Origin: Corella eumyota
Taxonomy: Eukaryota; Chordata; Ascidiacea; Phlebobranchia; Corellidae
Assembly: GCA_963082875.1 (NCBI GenBank)
Contig: OY720100.1
Coordinates: 11,246,591 to 11,310,590 of the forward strand
DNA length: 64,000 nt
Direction: 5' to 3'
The notes below the pieces were generated by a model that had not been told where the DNA came from, did no database searches, and worked only from the letters and a program-made list of their open reading frames with translations. A program made the position numbers and the translations under genes. This document shows positions 36,001-51,000 of the stretch, piece by piece (the first letter of the stretch is position 1; each line of letters opens with the position of its first letter).

Positions 36001-39000
36001 TGGATCTTAATGAAGGATATATATATATAAATATATGTTTAATTTATAGGTCCACAAAATAAATTAACAGCAAATATTGAGGTAAAAATTCATATACAGC
36101 AAATATTGAGGTAAAAATTAAAAATTTTAATTTTCTATTTTAGTATATGACATCACAAATTTAACTATGACATCACACTCACAGCTTCATCGACCCAATA
36201 AACCCAACCATCCCTGTCGTCATGTTCCACGTCCATTCCATTGTTGATGTTAGTAATAGGAACCATTTTGTCATTGTTCTGGTCCGATGGTTCGAACCCA
36301 ATACCATAAATTAAACCAGGAGTGGACACCATTAGAAAAGGCTTCTAAAAGAAATAAAAAAAACTAAGTAAAATAAAAAAGTGACATTGCTTCATAAGGT
36401 CATGGGTTTAATTCCCAACGCTGCCATGTCAAAGAGGCCTAGTAATAATAACACCACTGCTAAACCAAAAAATTGATTTTCCAAAATAAACTTAAAATAT
36501 TAGCAACTAATAATTTCTGGGTAAAATATTAAAAAAGTAAGGTAATAAAAATGTTTTTTTTAAATATAACATTAATGTGTCAGGTGAAAAAAAAATAAAA
36601 AAATTAATTTCCCAATTTAAAACATGTTATCAATATTAATGTTTACATCAAGATTTTAAGTATATTATGGTATGGTCACCCAACCCAGGATGGTTATAAA
36701 CTAGACCAAGAAGTAGGCCTGGTATAAGGTAGCCCTAAGTTTGGCCTAGTTTTAAACACGAAACATAATACTTACGTGGCCTGGTGTGCAGGTATGTGAA
36801 TCAGTAAGACTAGCACCAACTGGACAAGCACAAGAAAAAAATGGAGAAGTTGTTGATAGAAGACAGATATGGCTGCAGGGGGAGTTGTTACAGTAGTTTG
36901 TGCCTTTAATAGTAAATATTGATACATCCCATTTATTATTTATTTACTTAACAATAGTGTTATAAACTAAGTGATTCCTTAAAAAAGAGTCAAATTTTAA
37001 ATTTTTTAATTTACATTTAAAATTTTTAAAAATATAGTAGAGATATAGCATTTTTCACATCATTTATTATATATTATCTTTTTTTTAAATTTTAACAAAC
37101 CTATGGAATGAAAGATGTTTAACATTTATTTCAAATGCAAAATTGAACCTTAATTTTTAACTTTAAAAAAACTTATTAATAAATTAAAGCTAAGTGTTTT
37201 TTTTTAAATACGCTTATACTAACTTTTATGTCTTAAAATATTTTTGCATATTTTTATAAAACTAAAATTTAGAGACAAACAAAAGTATTAGATCAAAGAT
37301 TCATCAAACTAATAAAAAATTATTTAAAAACTTAGTTAGGACATTAAATTAAAACATAGGACATTAAACTTTATAATCGTTTATAAAATGATTCTCTTAT
37401 ATCAGTACACGAAAACAAGAAATTTACCGTTAGGTTGTCTAGCAGGATTGTACGAATGTATATCTGTTGGCTGTGAAAGGCCTGAAATAACAATTGCATA
37501 ATCATTATTTCCGTTCCATTTGTTGCACTTTGAAACAGTTGAAGTTTCTCTGTCAGTCCAGTAAAGGGTGTCCTCCAACACAGTTAAAGAGTGAGGGTGT
37601 CGTAAAATCTTGAATTACATTATATTGTATTGATATTTAAATGTAATCAAATTACAAAGTTTAACCCTATACTAGTATTTAAAAGTGTCATATATAAGAA
37701 TGTTGTTAAACACTTGTCCTACATTCTTTTGACATATTTTTATTCTTGATGTGCAAAGGAAAGGGTAACATCAGTTACACCTACCCTTGAGTTGCCTTTG
37801 GCAGTTTAGAATATTATTGATTATAACTGCCCAAAAGTTTATACCGTTTATAGCACCTTGGTCAAGATTGCTACAACATAAGAGTAGTGGGGATAGAACC
37901 GAGTACCTCATGTAGTGAACCAAGTGTTCTGACCACCACACTATGCTGTTGATAAATTTAGTTGTCACCACCAAGTTTTAAACCACAACAGTACACCTTA
38001 CAACTTAATCTAAAAATAATTAACCCTAATAGACTATATGTATTTGTTTAAACTGTCCAGTTTGGAAACCTTTAAAATAAAAAAACTGCTGTTTGTGGTG
38101 CGTTAGTGAATTATCGCAGGCAATTAACAGTTAAGAGTTGTCGCCATATAATGACAACTATAATGCAGCCTGTAGAGCAAGCCATTGACTAGTATAACCT
38201 ACAAGCTGTCAAGTTCCACAACACTGCGCTAAAACACTTAGGAACTAAAATTTTAACTTTAACTTACCAAAGCACTTGCTAGCACAACAGTTCTATCCCC
38301 TCCTTTATAATTACATCTATGAATAAAATCCAGTTTTGCATCAGCAAAATACAGTAACTTGGTTGGGTAATCAATAGTTAATCCATTAGGCCAATAAAGT
38401 TGGTCTGATATAATTGCTTGTCTGTTTTTCCCATCCATATCGGCTCGCTCAATACGTGGATATTGACCCCAATCAGTCCAGAACACAAAATGATATCTAA
38501 AAACAAGTTTGTATTAAAATTTTGTGGTGGATTGAAAATTCCAATAAAAACCATAAATCTAAGGTAATATTTAATAATTTATACATATATTGGAGCTAAG
38601 TGGAAATTTTATTGTATATGCCCATTTTTTGGCCTACAAAATATTATCGTGGGCAAATATCGACTAAGAGTTGTGATCATTTTATGACAATTCAGTTTAA
38701 TCAAATAGTGCCAATAATCGTAGAAATAATTACTTTTAACTTAAATACTTTATAAGCCTGTTTTCATCTCCACTTTTTTAGGCTTTGGACTAATTTAGTC
38801 CGAAAATAATTATGACACAGCAATAAAAATAAGGCTTTTTTGGTTCCGCATTTCAGATAATAAAGAAGTAGCATTATTATTAAATATAACTTACTGATCT
38901 CTTGGATCAAGCACTAAACCTCTGGGACTGGTAACATTCTCAGAATGAAGAATGGCTCTATGTGTCCCATCAATTCTTGCAACTTCTATGGTGCCAAGAT

Positions 39001-42000
39001 TAGAGTCGCACCAATACAAGTTCCTTGCAACCCAATCCACTGCAACATTTTCTGTGATAGACTGACCACTGTCAAAAACCTGTAAGTAGTATTTTAGTTA
39101 ACAATTTTGATATTTTTCACATAGTTTTCCTTTCCACATCGATAATAAATAAATACAAAAAAATATTTAATTGAATTTAACTTAAAAACTAATCACTTAC
39201 AGAGGTCCTTCCACTTCCATTCTCAAATATTTTATACAAGCGACCATAACCAGTATCAGCGTAATATAATCTTCTTGTAATCCAATCAAAATCAGTTCCC
39301 AATATGTTTGAACTAGAGATGGGAACAGTTAGTGAGTTAGTGTCCAGGTTCATTTTGTAAAGATAATTCCTGTTTGAGATCCATAAAATTCTGGAGCCTG
39401 CAAATCAAATATATAAAGGTTAAAGGGTTTGCTTTTTGTAAAAATAAATAAAAATATCTACATTTTTACTTCTGTAAAATAGTGAACGTTAAAACTAACA
39501 GAATAAACAAAAACAGATTTGTTTTTTTTTGAAAAATTAAATATTTAAGATTTAAAGTCTTTGCATTTCTACATGAAATCCTGAATTTTATTCCCACTGC
39601 CTCATGCTATAGTGCCCTTAAGTAAGGTGCTTATAACAATAATAACTCATGCTTAGTCAACACCTATTCAGCAGAATAATTATCAAACAATAACAATCTA
39701 TAGTTCTCCAAACTGCCAAAGCCGACCTTTTCACATTAAGGAAAAAGAATTGTAATAAAAACACTTATTTAAGGCCTAGAAAAATTGACAGTAAGATTCT
39801 TATAAAGATCATTTATTATTTACCTTCAGCAACCTGGCATGTTCTTCCATCCACTCCAAGAACATAACCATCATCACACTTGCAAAAGAAACTACCTTCT
39901 AAATTATCACATTCTTGACTGCAGTAATACAGCGCACATTCATCAATATCTAACAAAAATACACATTAAATATTTGTTCATCTGATGTGAAAATAAAAAT
40001 ATTATACAGACACTAGGCGATAGTTTAGCCTATAGTCGGCATTTTAATTGTTGTAATGTGGTTGCAATTCTTAAATATTTGCCTGTGACAGGTTATCCGA
40101 GCACCAGAACAGCAGTTTTATTTATTTTAAATAGACATACATGCATATATCTTCTACTAAACTCCATTATTTATAAATATTTTTTCATAACCAGAAGTTT
40201 TAGTTTAGATTTCGGCTTTAGCATCATTTAGTAAAAACAAAACGTAAGTTCCCAGACTTGATTCCCACTGCTACTATTATCCTAAACTAATATAGGAAAA
40301 AAAACTAAGGTCCCAGGTTTTATTTTATAAAAGTTATCAATTCAGTTCAAACCTGCACAAGTTTTGGTGTCATTAAGAAGTTCGTATCCATCTCCATCAC
40401 ACCAACATAAAGGTCCTGTGGGTAGTTCAGCACACTTGTCCGTACATCCAAAGTTATTGCATTGTTGGGCAGCTTTAAACAAAAATATGTTATCATTAGG
40501 CAGCTTGATGTAGTAAGCCACAGCGTGGAGTAGGTGTCACAATACTTACTACACCACTATGAGGTCGTATGTTCGATCCCCACTGCTTTCACGGCAGAGT
40601 ACCCTTAAGTAAGGCGCTATTAAAGGTATGAAGTCCTGCTGAGTCAATACTTATTCAGCAGCTCAATTATCGAGCAATTATAATCAATGATATCCTAAAT
40701 TGCTAATGGCAACTCAAGACTGAGTCAGAGTAACTGATGTGACTCTATGTTTAGGTCGTGAAATCGACCATTCCACATCAAGGTTAATTATTTAAAAAAC
40801 CAACCACAGAAAGCTCCTTCATCTGTTCCTTCGACACAGTCATTAAACCCGTCACAAACTTGATCAAAGTTAATGCAAACCGTTGTCCCAGGGCACTCCC
40901 ATTCGTTGTATTTACAGGGGGGAGGGGGAAGGGTTGGAGGGGGCGTAGCTGTGTGGAGAAATAAATTATTAATTATAAATAATCAGTATGATGACAAAAT
41001 TAATTACCATGACAACAGAATTACTTGAAAAATTAAATACCTATCTGATAACAGTTTGTGGTAAATAATGTTAAAAAATCACTATATAAAAAACTTGTCA
41101 CTTTTACAATACTTATTAGTTTAAATAAAGAAGAAAAATAAATAAATTAAGTTTTGTACAATAGTGCAAGTCTTTAGACAAAAACCCAACATTTATAAAC
41201 AACTTACGACAATCCCTTTCGTCACTTAAATCTCCACAATCATTATCCCCATCGCAAATAAATGCACTATAAACACAGTAGTTGTTGTCGCATTTAAAGT
41301 AATTAGATGGACATGTCACAGGAGCTAAAAAAATGATTTCAATTAAAAGATTTTTTTATTTATTTGTTCAAATAATAAAACTTCAATTTCACGAATTTTT
41401 ATCTTTGATGTGGAAAGGTCGACTTCATGACCTAAACTTAGAGTAACATCAGTTACCCAGACCCAATCTTGAGTTGCCTTGACAGTTTGGTATGTTATGA
41501 ATTATAATTGCCTAATAATTTATCTGCTAATGAGAGGCTGGCTTAGCAGAAGTTGAAATCATTTATATTGCCTTACTCAAGGGCACAACAGTATTAAAGC
41601 AGTGGGGATCAAACACAAGACCTAATGTAGTAAAGTCTAGTGTTCTAACTCTACACAAAACAGGTGGCAAGTTATACTTGAAAATTAATTTTTTTTTAAT
41701 ATTAAAACCAAAAAAGATGAATTAAATTTTTTTTTGTAACATCTAAACAAGAGTTGTAACCACTTACGACATGTTGGGGGTTCATCAGAGCCGTCATCAC
41801 AATCCCTTCTTGCATCACATCGCCATGACAACGGGATGCATAGTCCACTGGTTTGACATTGAAACTCGTCATCTTCACACTGCCCTGGAGGTCGCGTAGC
41901 TGAGAATAAAAAACTTAAAATAAAATAAATGAGCAAAATTTTGACAAAAGCTTGTTGTCACTTTTTTTTAGTAAAGCACAAACTTATTTCAAGGAATTTT

Positions 42001-45000
42001 TGATTTTAAAAAATAAAAAAAATGTTTTTAAAGTTATTATTAACATTCATAAACTTATAAACAAAATTAGATTCAAGAGATCACTTGTACAGTTTCTAAA
42101 AAATAATAAAGTTAGGTACAAAACTGACAACGACGAGAAAGTGCAAACGACGAGAGAGAAAAGTTCGTTTAAAGACCAAAAAGTACAAGTGACTTGGTTT
42201 AAATTAAAATTAAATAACTTTGAGGACAAACTCACGACAATCTAATTCATCTGATCCATCCCTACAATCTTGCCAACCATCACAAAGATAATAAAGGGAA
42301 ATACATTGAAGTCCATCACTACAAGCAAAGTAGGCGTAGGGGTTGCAATCTATAGGAGCTGTAAGTTATATTTAAGGTTATATATAACTGCAATTTATTA
42401 AAAAAAAAAATTTAATATTTGTATATTCTTAGTGTAAAAAAATCAAATTCACAGTTAACTATAGAGCAACATTTGTTACCCTGATTCAACTGCATATTTC
42501 CTTTGGCAGTTTGGAATACTATAGGTTATTTTTTTTAATGATTAAGCTGCTGTTTAAGTCATTGCTTAGAAGAAGTTCAGATGTTATGCAGTGCCCGTTA
42601 GGAACTAGTATCTATTTTTTCTATGCCAAAACCCAATAAGCAGCTTAATTACCGAACAATTATGGTGAATAATATCCTACGCTTAAATCTTAGTTTAACC
42701 TAAGCCATGATGTAGGTGAGCCAAGTGTTCAAACTACTACACCATGCTGTAAGTTAACTATTAAATTTAAGATTTAAAAAAAAATGGTACTTAAATAAAG
42801 GCCATATTTCCAACTTAAATTACTTCTAAAATTTACGAAACTTACGACAATCGTTTTCGTCTGCCCCATCGTAACAGTCTTGATATCCGTTACATTTCAA
42901 ACTCGATGAAATACAACGATGATCTGGACAAGTAAACTGATCTGGTCCACAAGTCCTATCCTCACCTGTTTGTAAATATATTTAAGCTTTAAGAAATTGA
43001 AACTAAATTTATTCAAAATTTCGTTGATTTTGGAAAAATAAGTAAATATTTTTAAATAAGTTTGTTGAGAAGAAAACGGGACACATTTGTTATTTTTGTA
43101 TTTTTATTTAAAAGATGTCACAGTTACTTATATCATTTTTTATTGTGTCAAAAGACAATAAACTTGAAACAAAGACACATGTCACAAATCAGTCACAACT
43201 TACAGTCCACCTCATCAGATCCATCACCACAATCATTATTGCTATCACAAACCCTTGAAGGGGAAATGCATCGCCCATTGTCACAGGAAAATTGGGTAGA
43301 ATGACAAGGACTGACAAAAAAAAATTTATAATTTTTGTTTTATCCTTAATTTGGGAAAGGGTGATTTAACATCCCAAACATAGAGTAACATTTTTTGCCG
43401 CAACCCAGTTTAAAGTTGCCTTTGATAGTTTAGGTTATATTTGCCCGATAATTAATTAATTGGCTTTTGGCGCAGCTGGAGTTTATATTGTTTATGCCAC
43501 CTTACTCAAGTGACCGGCAGCGTGGTGTAGTGGTAAGAACACTTGCTACACCACACATGGGGTCGTGGGTTCAATGATCTCATGCTGTCGCGCCCTTGAG
43601 TAAGACGCTATAAACGGTACGAACTCCTGCTGAGCCAGCAATTAGTCAGCAGTATAATTATCAGACAATTACAATCTATAATATCCCACACTGCCACAGG
43701 CAACTCGAGACTGGGTTGAAGTAACTAATGTTACTCGATGTTTAAGTCGCGCATTCGACTTTCCCACATCGAGGATAAAGATATACAAAAAAAAGTGCGC
43801 TACAGCACGAAAACAATTGAAAGTGTCCCCAGCACATCATATAGTAAAGTCAAGTGTCCTAACTACTAGACCATGCTGCATATAAAAACCTAATATTAAA
43901 AAAGGGCAAAACAACCAAAATATGAATTTAACTTATATTACCCTTTTATTTTTGTATAGGCAAAAATAATTTTTTGAAGTTATAAACCTTATTAAACATC
44001 ATTAAATAAATAATAAAAATTTGGATAAACTTACTAAGGAGAAGGACAAGTTGATTCATCGGAGTTGTCACCACAATCATCATCACCGTCACATTTCCAG
44101 TTTATCGAGATACATTTCCCGTTTGTGCACTGGTATCCATAGGGACCACATGTACCTGTGAAAACGAAATATTTTTATGTAAGATTATTGTTTTACCTTT
44201 ATTTAAACTAATCAATTGCCTTTTTTAAAAATTGCATTTTAATTGTCTTAAATATTTTTATATTTATCGCCAAAGTGAGAAAGTTCACGTCACAACCTAA
44301 ACATAGAGTAACATCAGCTACCCTAATTCAGTTTTAGGTTGATTTTAACAGTTTTAAATAATGTTGTTCATCAAAGCCTGATAGCAAATCTGTTGATTTG
44401 ATTAAGCAGGAGTTCATATTGTTTTTAGTGCCTTACTGCTTAAGTGCTTAATATGATTGCAACTCTCGAATGACATTGGTGGTAAATATTTACCTCACGC
44501 TACAAACAGCATTTTTTTTATGACTTTTAAATTGGACTTACACACATATATATATACCGGCAGCGTGGTATAGTGGTAAGAACACTTGCTACACCACACA
44601 TGAGGTTGTGGGTTCAATCCCCACTGATCTCATGCTGTAACGAAGAAGGCGCTATAAACGGTATGAACTGCTGCTGAGCCAGGACTTAATCAGCAGCATA
44701 ATTACCGGGCAATTATAATCTCTGTAATATCAAACTGCTAAAGGCAACCCGAGACTGGGTCGGAGTAACTGATGTTACTCTATGTTTAAGTCGCGCATTC
44801 GACTTTCCCACATCAAGGATAAAGATATATACAAAAAAAGAAATTAATCCATAAGCTCCATTCTAAATAAGTCTAAATTAAAACCACTTTATACTGGTCA
44901 CTATAGTAATGTTAGTTTTTATTTTAACACCAACTTTAAAGTTTTTAAACATTAATTACATAAAAGTTTTGTTAATATCACCACAAAATTGAAAAAAATT

Positions 45001-48000
45001 TATTTTACCACAAATGACCACAACTTACCACAATCTACTTCATCACTACCATCCCTACAGTCATCTATTCCATTACATGTGTAAGCATGATAAATACAAC
45101 GTCCGTTAGCACAAGAAAACTACAGCAAAATATTAAGAATTAGTTTAAAATAAGATTTTGAAAAATTAACTTTTTATTTTGCATTAAAATTTAGTTTTAA
45201 ATTTGTAAGTTAAAATTACCACCAACAACATTCTAAAGTGGTAAAAATACTTGGCTTAACTGCATGAGGTCATTGGTTCGATTCCAGCTGCTTTTATATT
45301 TTAAGTGCTGTTAGGAAAAACACTATAAATGGTATGAACTATTGCTGAGAGCCAAACACTAATTGGCATATTAATTATAGGGCAAATTTATTCAATAGAT
45401 CTCAAACTGCTAAAAGTGTGTGGTGTAGTGATCAGAACACTCAGCTTTCCTACACGATGTCCTGGATTCGATCCCCACTGCTCTCATGCTGTGGCACCCT
45501 TGGGTGTCGCAAGCAACTTGAGACTGGGTCGGGGTAACTAATGTTACTCTATGTTGAGGTTGTAAAGTCGACCATCCCACATCGAAGATAAATAAAAAAA
45601 AACATGTAACCTGGTAACTATCATCACATGGTGGTGAAACAGTTGAATGAGGGTCGCGTAAACAACCAGTTCCAATGTGGTTTGGGTAAAATCCATTTGG
45701 ACATCCACAACTTCTAGAATCTGAAAAAAACAATAAATTCAAGTCAACTTTTAACTCCAAAAAAAATTCCAAAAAAAAAACTATTTGATTTTTTGGCTAT
45801 CACACAATTAAAAAAACCTTTCTTAGAATATTTAAGAATATGTAATTAAAGGTAAAAAATAGGTAAATAAATTGATCTTAATAGCTTACAAAATAAATCA
45901 AGTTTGGGTTAAATTTAAATATTAGCTAAAATTAAAGAATAATCTCTCTTAGAAAAAACAAAATATGTAATTTATAAATACTAATCGATAACCTGCCCGA
46001 CAGTCAGGATTTCAATTGTCATAATATGGCCACAACTTCAGACTAATTTGCTCGTAATAATTTACCCACACACCACAAAAATGTTTATTTATTTCGCATA
46101 TCTTAAATTGGACATACATATATTTATATACATAAATATATATACCATTCACCATTCATAGATTTCAACTAAAATGAAAAATACTTACTGGATGGCGCGG
46201 GAAAGCAAAAAAATTGGCAACCTCCATTTGGATTTGCTGCTCTATTGCACTGGTTGCTGTAATATCTTGTCTAAAAATAAATATTATTATTAGACTGTTG
46301 TCAACTTAACTATTTTATACGAAAATCACAAATTTAAGACATCAACTTTTTTGAATAAAAAATAAGATAAATTTTGGTAATTTGCAACAGCACTATATTA
46401 AAACATAAATCAGCAGCTTACTGCATACATCAAAATCTAATAAATTCAACGTAATATTTTTTTATATATATTTATCTTCAATGTAGCCTAAATATATAGT
46501 AACATTGTTACTTAGTTTCCTTTGACAGTTTGGGGTATTATAGATTTACAAATGCCCAATAATTAAACTGGTGATTAACATTTGGCCTGTCATAAGTTCA
46601 TACCGTTTATAGCACCTACTTAAGGATAAAACAGCATGGAAGTAGTGGGGATCAAACCCAGGACCTCCAGTGGTGAAAATATACTTTAAACCAAAAGCTT
46701 ACAATATGAATCACAATCTTTTAAACTTAGTGTAGTTAACCACTAACCTGTAGTGATTTATCCTGCATGGACATTGAATAAATCGTTCCCACGCCCGCTT
46801 CCACTACATCAGGTGTTGCTGGGGTGCTTGATGGATATTTATAAACTCTGTAGATATTTTGTTCCCTGATGTCCGACCAAAACCTGAGGATAAACAACAA
46901 GTGTTTTTATAATTCAAAACATTATCAATTTAAAGGCAGTCAGCGTAGTGGTCAGAACGCATGATTTTACCACATGAAGTTCTGGGTTCAATTCCCACTG
47001 CTTTTGTGCTGTAGCGCCTTTAAGCAAGGCGTGGATAAGTTAATAGTATCCCAAACTGCCAATAACAACTCAAGACTGAGTCAGTGTAACTGATGTTACT
47101 CTATGTTTAGGTTGTAAAGTCAACTATTCCACATCAAGAATAAATAAATATGAAAAAAAATGATGGACTAAAAAATTGATTTCGGTGCAAAACTTACTCA
47201 TATAGAAGTAAAAATTGAGCCAAAATTAAATTTTTGTTATTTTTAACAAAAAATTTTTTTTTTTATTGATTCTCGATATAGAAAAGTCAACTTAAAGACC
47301 TAAACACAAAGTAACGTTTGCTGCCTCTACCCAGTCTCAAATTGACTTCAGAGTTTGTAATATTATTGGGAATAATTGCTTGATAATTAATCTGCCAATT
47401 GGTTTTGGGCTGGGCAGGTGTTTATACTATTTAAAGCTTCATCATTAAAGGTGATAAAGCCTTAAAACAGTAGAGATCGAACCTAAGGTAGTAATCCCAA
47501 AAGTTTAAACCACTTTACTACATTACAATTTAATAACACTTACACGAAGTTACTAGCAACCCCAATTGAGAAAGGGTAAGGTAATTGTTGGGTTAAAGAG
47601 AATTGTTGACGTGAATACCCATAAAGACTTATCTTCTCCAATCTATTAAATCCAAGATCCACCCAATACACATAACTGGAACTAGAAAGAAAATTAAAAG
47701 TTTAGTTAGAAATATTGTAATTGATGCAGAAAAATGACGGTCTGAAATAATAATTGATAAATAACTTTTTATATATCTTTATCTTTAATGTTGAAAGGTT
47801 GATTTCACAGCTAAAACATCGAGTAACATCATTAACTAGTATCGAGATATTTTTGGTAGTTTTGGATATTATTGACTATATCAGCCTTAAAATTGGTATC
47901 TTTATATTGGCTTACTCAAGGGCCCTAAAACATGAAAGCAGTCGGAATTGAACCTATTACCCAATGTTGTGTAGCAAAACAATGTTGTGTTGCTGCTAAC

Positions 48001-51000
48001 AGAATATATACCATGCTCACAGCAATACGTAAAAACTACATGTTAAACTCTATATTAAGGCTTTAGCTATTATGTAAAGTTTAACCAAACCTTAAATCGA
48101 TGGTAATAGCAATAGGTTGATATATTGAAGTATTAACCAGGACTTCCATATGAGTTCCATCCATCCATGTTTTATAAATATGAGCTGGTCTCAACATATC
48201 AGCATATACCATGTAACTGTAAAGTAAATAACAGCATATTAATTTGGAAAACTTGAAACAATGCAATTTAAAAAACATTATGTAATAATCACACATTAGA
48301 ATAAAAAATTTCTGTCATTTTTTCAACATATAAAAATATTTTTTTAACACATAGAAATTTATTAATACCCCAAAAAATATCTTATTAACACAAAAAATCT
48401 GAAGAGACCCCAAAAATATTTTTTAACGCATAAAAATCTATTATTACCCATATAAAGGAGACAAGGCAAGACCAGTTGGGTTGTATAAATTAGAAACTAG
48501 ATCTTTTTTCAACTTATCACGATCATTAACGTTGATTGCACTAATTGTTTTATAAGAGTTGTCGACGATATACAAGTTATCTGTAGTCCAATCCAATGCG
48601 ATATATCGCACAACGCCAAGATTACTGATAATAACATCTTCAAGTGAACCTTAATTTAAATATATTTTGTTGTTTTTTTTTATAAAAGATTAGTATTTTT
48701 TACATATTTATTTATTCTTGATGTGGCAAGGTTGGCTTTACCACCTAAACATAGAGTAACAACAGTTACCCCGACCTAGTCTTAAATTAACTTTGGCAGT
48801 TTGAATAATATTAATTATAATTTCCTGATATTAATCTGCTAAATAGTGTTTGAGCAAGAGGTTATACCATTTATAGTGCCTTACTAAAGGGTGCTACGGC
48901 TTGTAAGCAGTGGAGATCAAACCCATGACCTTATGTTGTAAAGCCATGTTTTCTAACAACTATACAACGTTGCCAGCTTGAGCTTACCTAAGAGATTTTA
49001 TAACACTTATATTATCGAAGTTAATCAGCTTAATAATTTAGCAGTATGTAAATAACAGCAAGCAAAACAAACTAATCTTTTCCACCATTTTAATATTATT
49101 AAAACATTAAAAAAATAGAATTCCAAAGCATACCTGATCCATTAGTAAACCTTCGTTGAATGACATTGTTGTAGGCCTCCAGGAAGTAAATATACCCTTT
49201 GACTGCATCACCAGTCACCCCTAGGAAGGCTTGTTCATAGTTGCCCAAAATAGGAAGAATAATGTCATCATTAATACTTGGGTTTGTGGAAATTCCCCTT
49301 ACCGAGTCGTACGCAGAGATTAGCATATAAGCATTTGTTATTTCTAAATATTTTAAAGTTTAATTTTAATTTTTGAAATAATTGGATTTGGTTAGATTAA
49401 ATTAGTAGATAGTTCGCCCTATCATCGTGATTTTAGTTTCCATATTATCTTAACTCCTAACTAATTTTTTGCTTGTGATAATTTACCTTAGCACCACAAA
49501 TGGCAGTTTTATTTATTTTGAAGGCCTATAAATTAAACATACATTTATATATGTATATCAGCAACTAAGCTCTATTATATAAATCTACTTTCATATAATT
49601 AAGTAGATTTAAAGTAGAAATTTAAACTGTTATCACAATTTTACAGTAGGTAAATTACTTTAATCCATGTTAAATATCTTATTCGCAGCATTACTAAAAA
49701 AAAGAAATTTACTAAAATAAAATTGTTCAATTTAATTTGATCTGATTAAAATAAAATCCATTTAACAAACCTGAGCAAGATTTTCCATCATAACTTATGG
49801 TGAATCCTGGATCACATTTACACGAGTATCCAAGCCCATTGTTGTCAAGAGTGTGGCTTAGTACACACAGATGCGCACAACCACCGTTCTGTACTTCACA
49901 TGGGTTTGAAACTGTACAAAAAAAATAATTTTGATATTCAAATTAAAATCTATAACGACAACACAGTTAAAAAAATAAAAAGTTTAAAGAAAACTTGAAC
50001 TTTAGACTCAAAATGATAATTTCCTAATTTAATTAAATTTTTTTGACAACTTTTACTATCTTTGTATTAGTGCATTAAGTTTAAAAAACAGTTAATTTAA
50101 AGATTATGCATTTAAAAACCTAATTTAAAACTTTATTGACCAGTTTCTATTTTAGCACTACTTTATTACAGGATAAAATTTATAAGTTTTTAATTAAAAT
50201 AAATTATACTAATCAATAGCCCCTCCCTACTTTTTACTAGGCATTCATATACACATGGTTGCAAATATATGCCAATAATAATATACCCACTCAGGTCAAA
50301 CTGCAGTTTTATTTAATTTGTAGGCCTATTCACTGGACATTTAGGTATTGTACACTAAGTTTCGTTATATAATTTTTTTCATATCCCCTTAAGAAGATAG
50401 GTTTTTTAATATTTTTATTGGGGTGGGGTGTGATGTTGTGATGTGTTTAAAATACCCTGTTAACCCCGGGCTCAAGGGCAAACTGTGTGGCATTGGCACA
50501 GCTAAAACCCGAAACCTTTTGGTTTGCAGTCTGACGCCATGATTGGTATACCACACTACCAGACTTCTTTAACATAAAAATTGTTTACCTTTTGGTTGTC
50601 TAGAAGGATGGTACACTACCACACTGTTGGGAGCATCTTGGTTGTTTTCATAAATACTCGAAAGATCAGATCCGTCGAATTTATTTGCCTGCAATACCGC
50701 GAGTTTGGTCTGATCAGTCACAAATACATTTGTTTCAAATATTGTGATGTCATTCAGATGGGGAATGTTCGAACTTCTACTTAACACTTGGCGTCTTTTA
50801 AACAAAATTATTTATTAAGAAATATGCATAAAAGTTAAATTTTGAAACCAAATTTAGAACTTAATTAACCATTCTGTACTAACTTGACCGGCAGCGTGGT
50901 GAGAACACTTGTTACACCACACATTAGGGCCGTGTGTTCAATCCCCACTTATATCATGCTGTAGAGCCCTTGAGTAAGGCGCTATAAACGATATGAACTC

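Larger units (their letters stand above)
33489..36903 (-). other. LRP2: LRP2 EGF and propeller 4 (residues about 1699-1989)
   Basis: EGF exon 36776-36903 ([15 protein letters not shown]). Propeller exons: 36183-36344, 35804-35940, 34965-35093, 34327-34498, 33489-33633. Blades include [46 protein letters not shown] and [18 protein letters not shown] gtttgt donor at 34326 is needed to keep frame with the next exon; the nearby gtagag would not. Confidence 0.9.
40805..45720 (-). other. LRP2: LRP2 LDLa cluster II, 8 modules (residues about 1026-1352)
   Basis: Modules: 1 (end of exon 45611-45720 plus 45029-45119), 2 (44035-44155), 3 (43204-43310), 4 (42846-42965), 5 (42236-42358), 6 (41768-41899), 7 (41208-41324), 8 (40805-40948). 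Module 1 is split by a phase 0 intron. Module 8 is preceded by a proline-rich linker, [10 protein letters not shown], the only one in the protein. Module 4 has A for S in its acidic loop (DGADE). Introns carry many SINEs, including a nested pair at 43328-43885. Confidence 0.93.
46748..49911 (-). other. LRP2: LRP2 EGF and propeller 2 (residues about 653-970)
   Basis: EGF exon 49771-49911 starts [16 protein letters not shown]. Propeller exons: 49134-49343, 48448-48649, 48091-48216, 47544-47681, 46748-46883. Recognisable blades: [42 protein letters not shown]. The first blade is atypical. Confidence 0.88.
16685..50385. repeat. Interspersed repeat family B, about 11 copies (listing)
   Basis: About 170 bp, no tRNA-like head. 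Shared words: ATTTATAGGCCTACAAAATA, GTTTGTGGTGCGTGGG, AAATTATCGCAGGCAAATAT, TTAAGAGTTGCGACCATATT, with a (TA)n stretch and AGCTTAGTGG at one end. Plus copies: 23515-23690, 30755-30930, 36000-36110, 38040-38195, 38575-38700. Minus copies: 16685-16815, 40010-40180, 44457-44870 (split by a SINE), 45985-46155, 49405-49585, 50205-50385. Class unknown; perhaps an old MITE. Confidence 0.6.
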
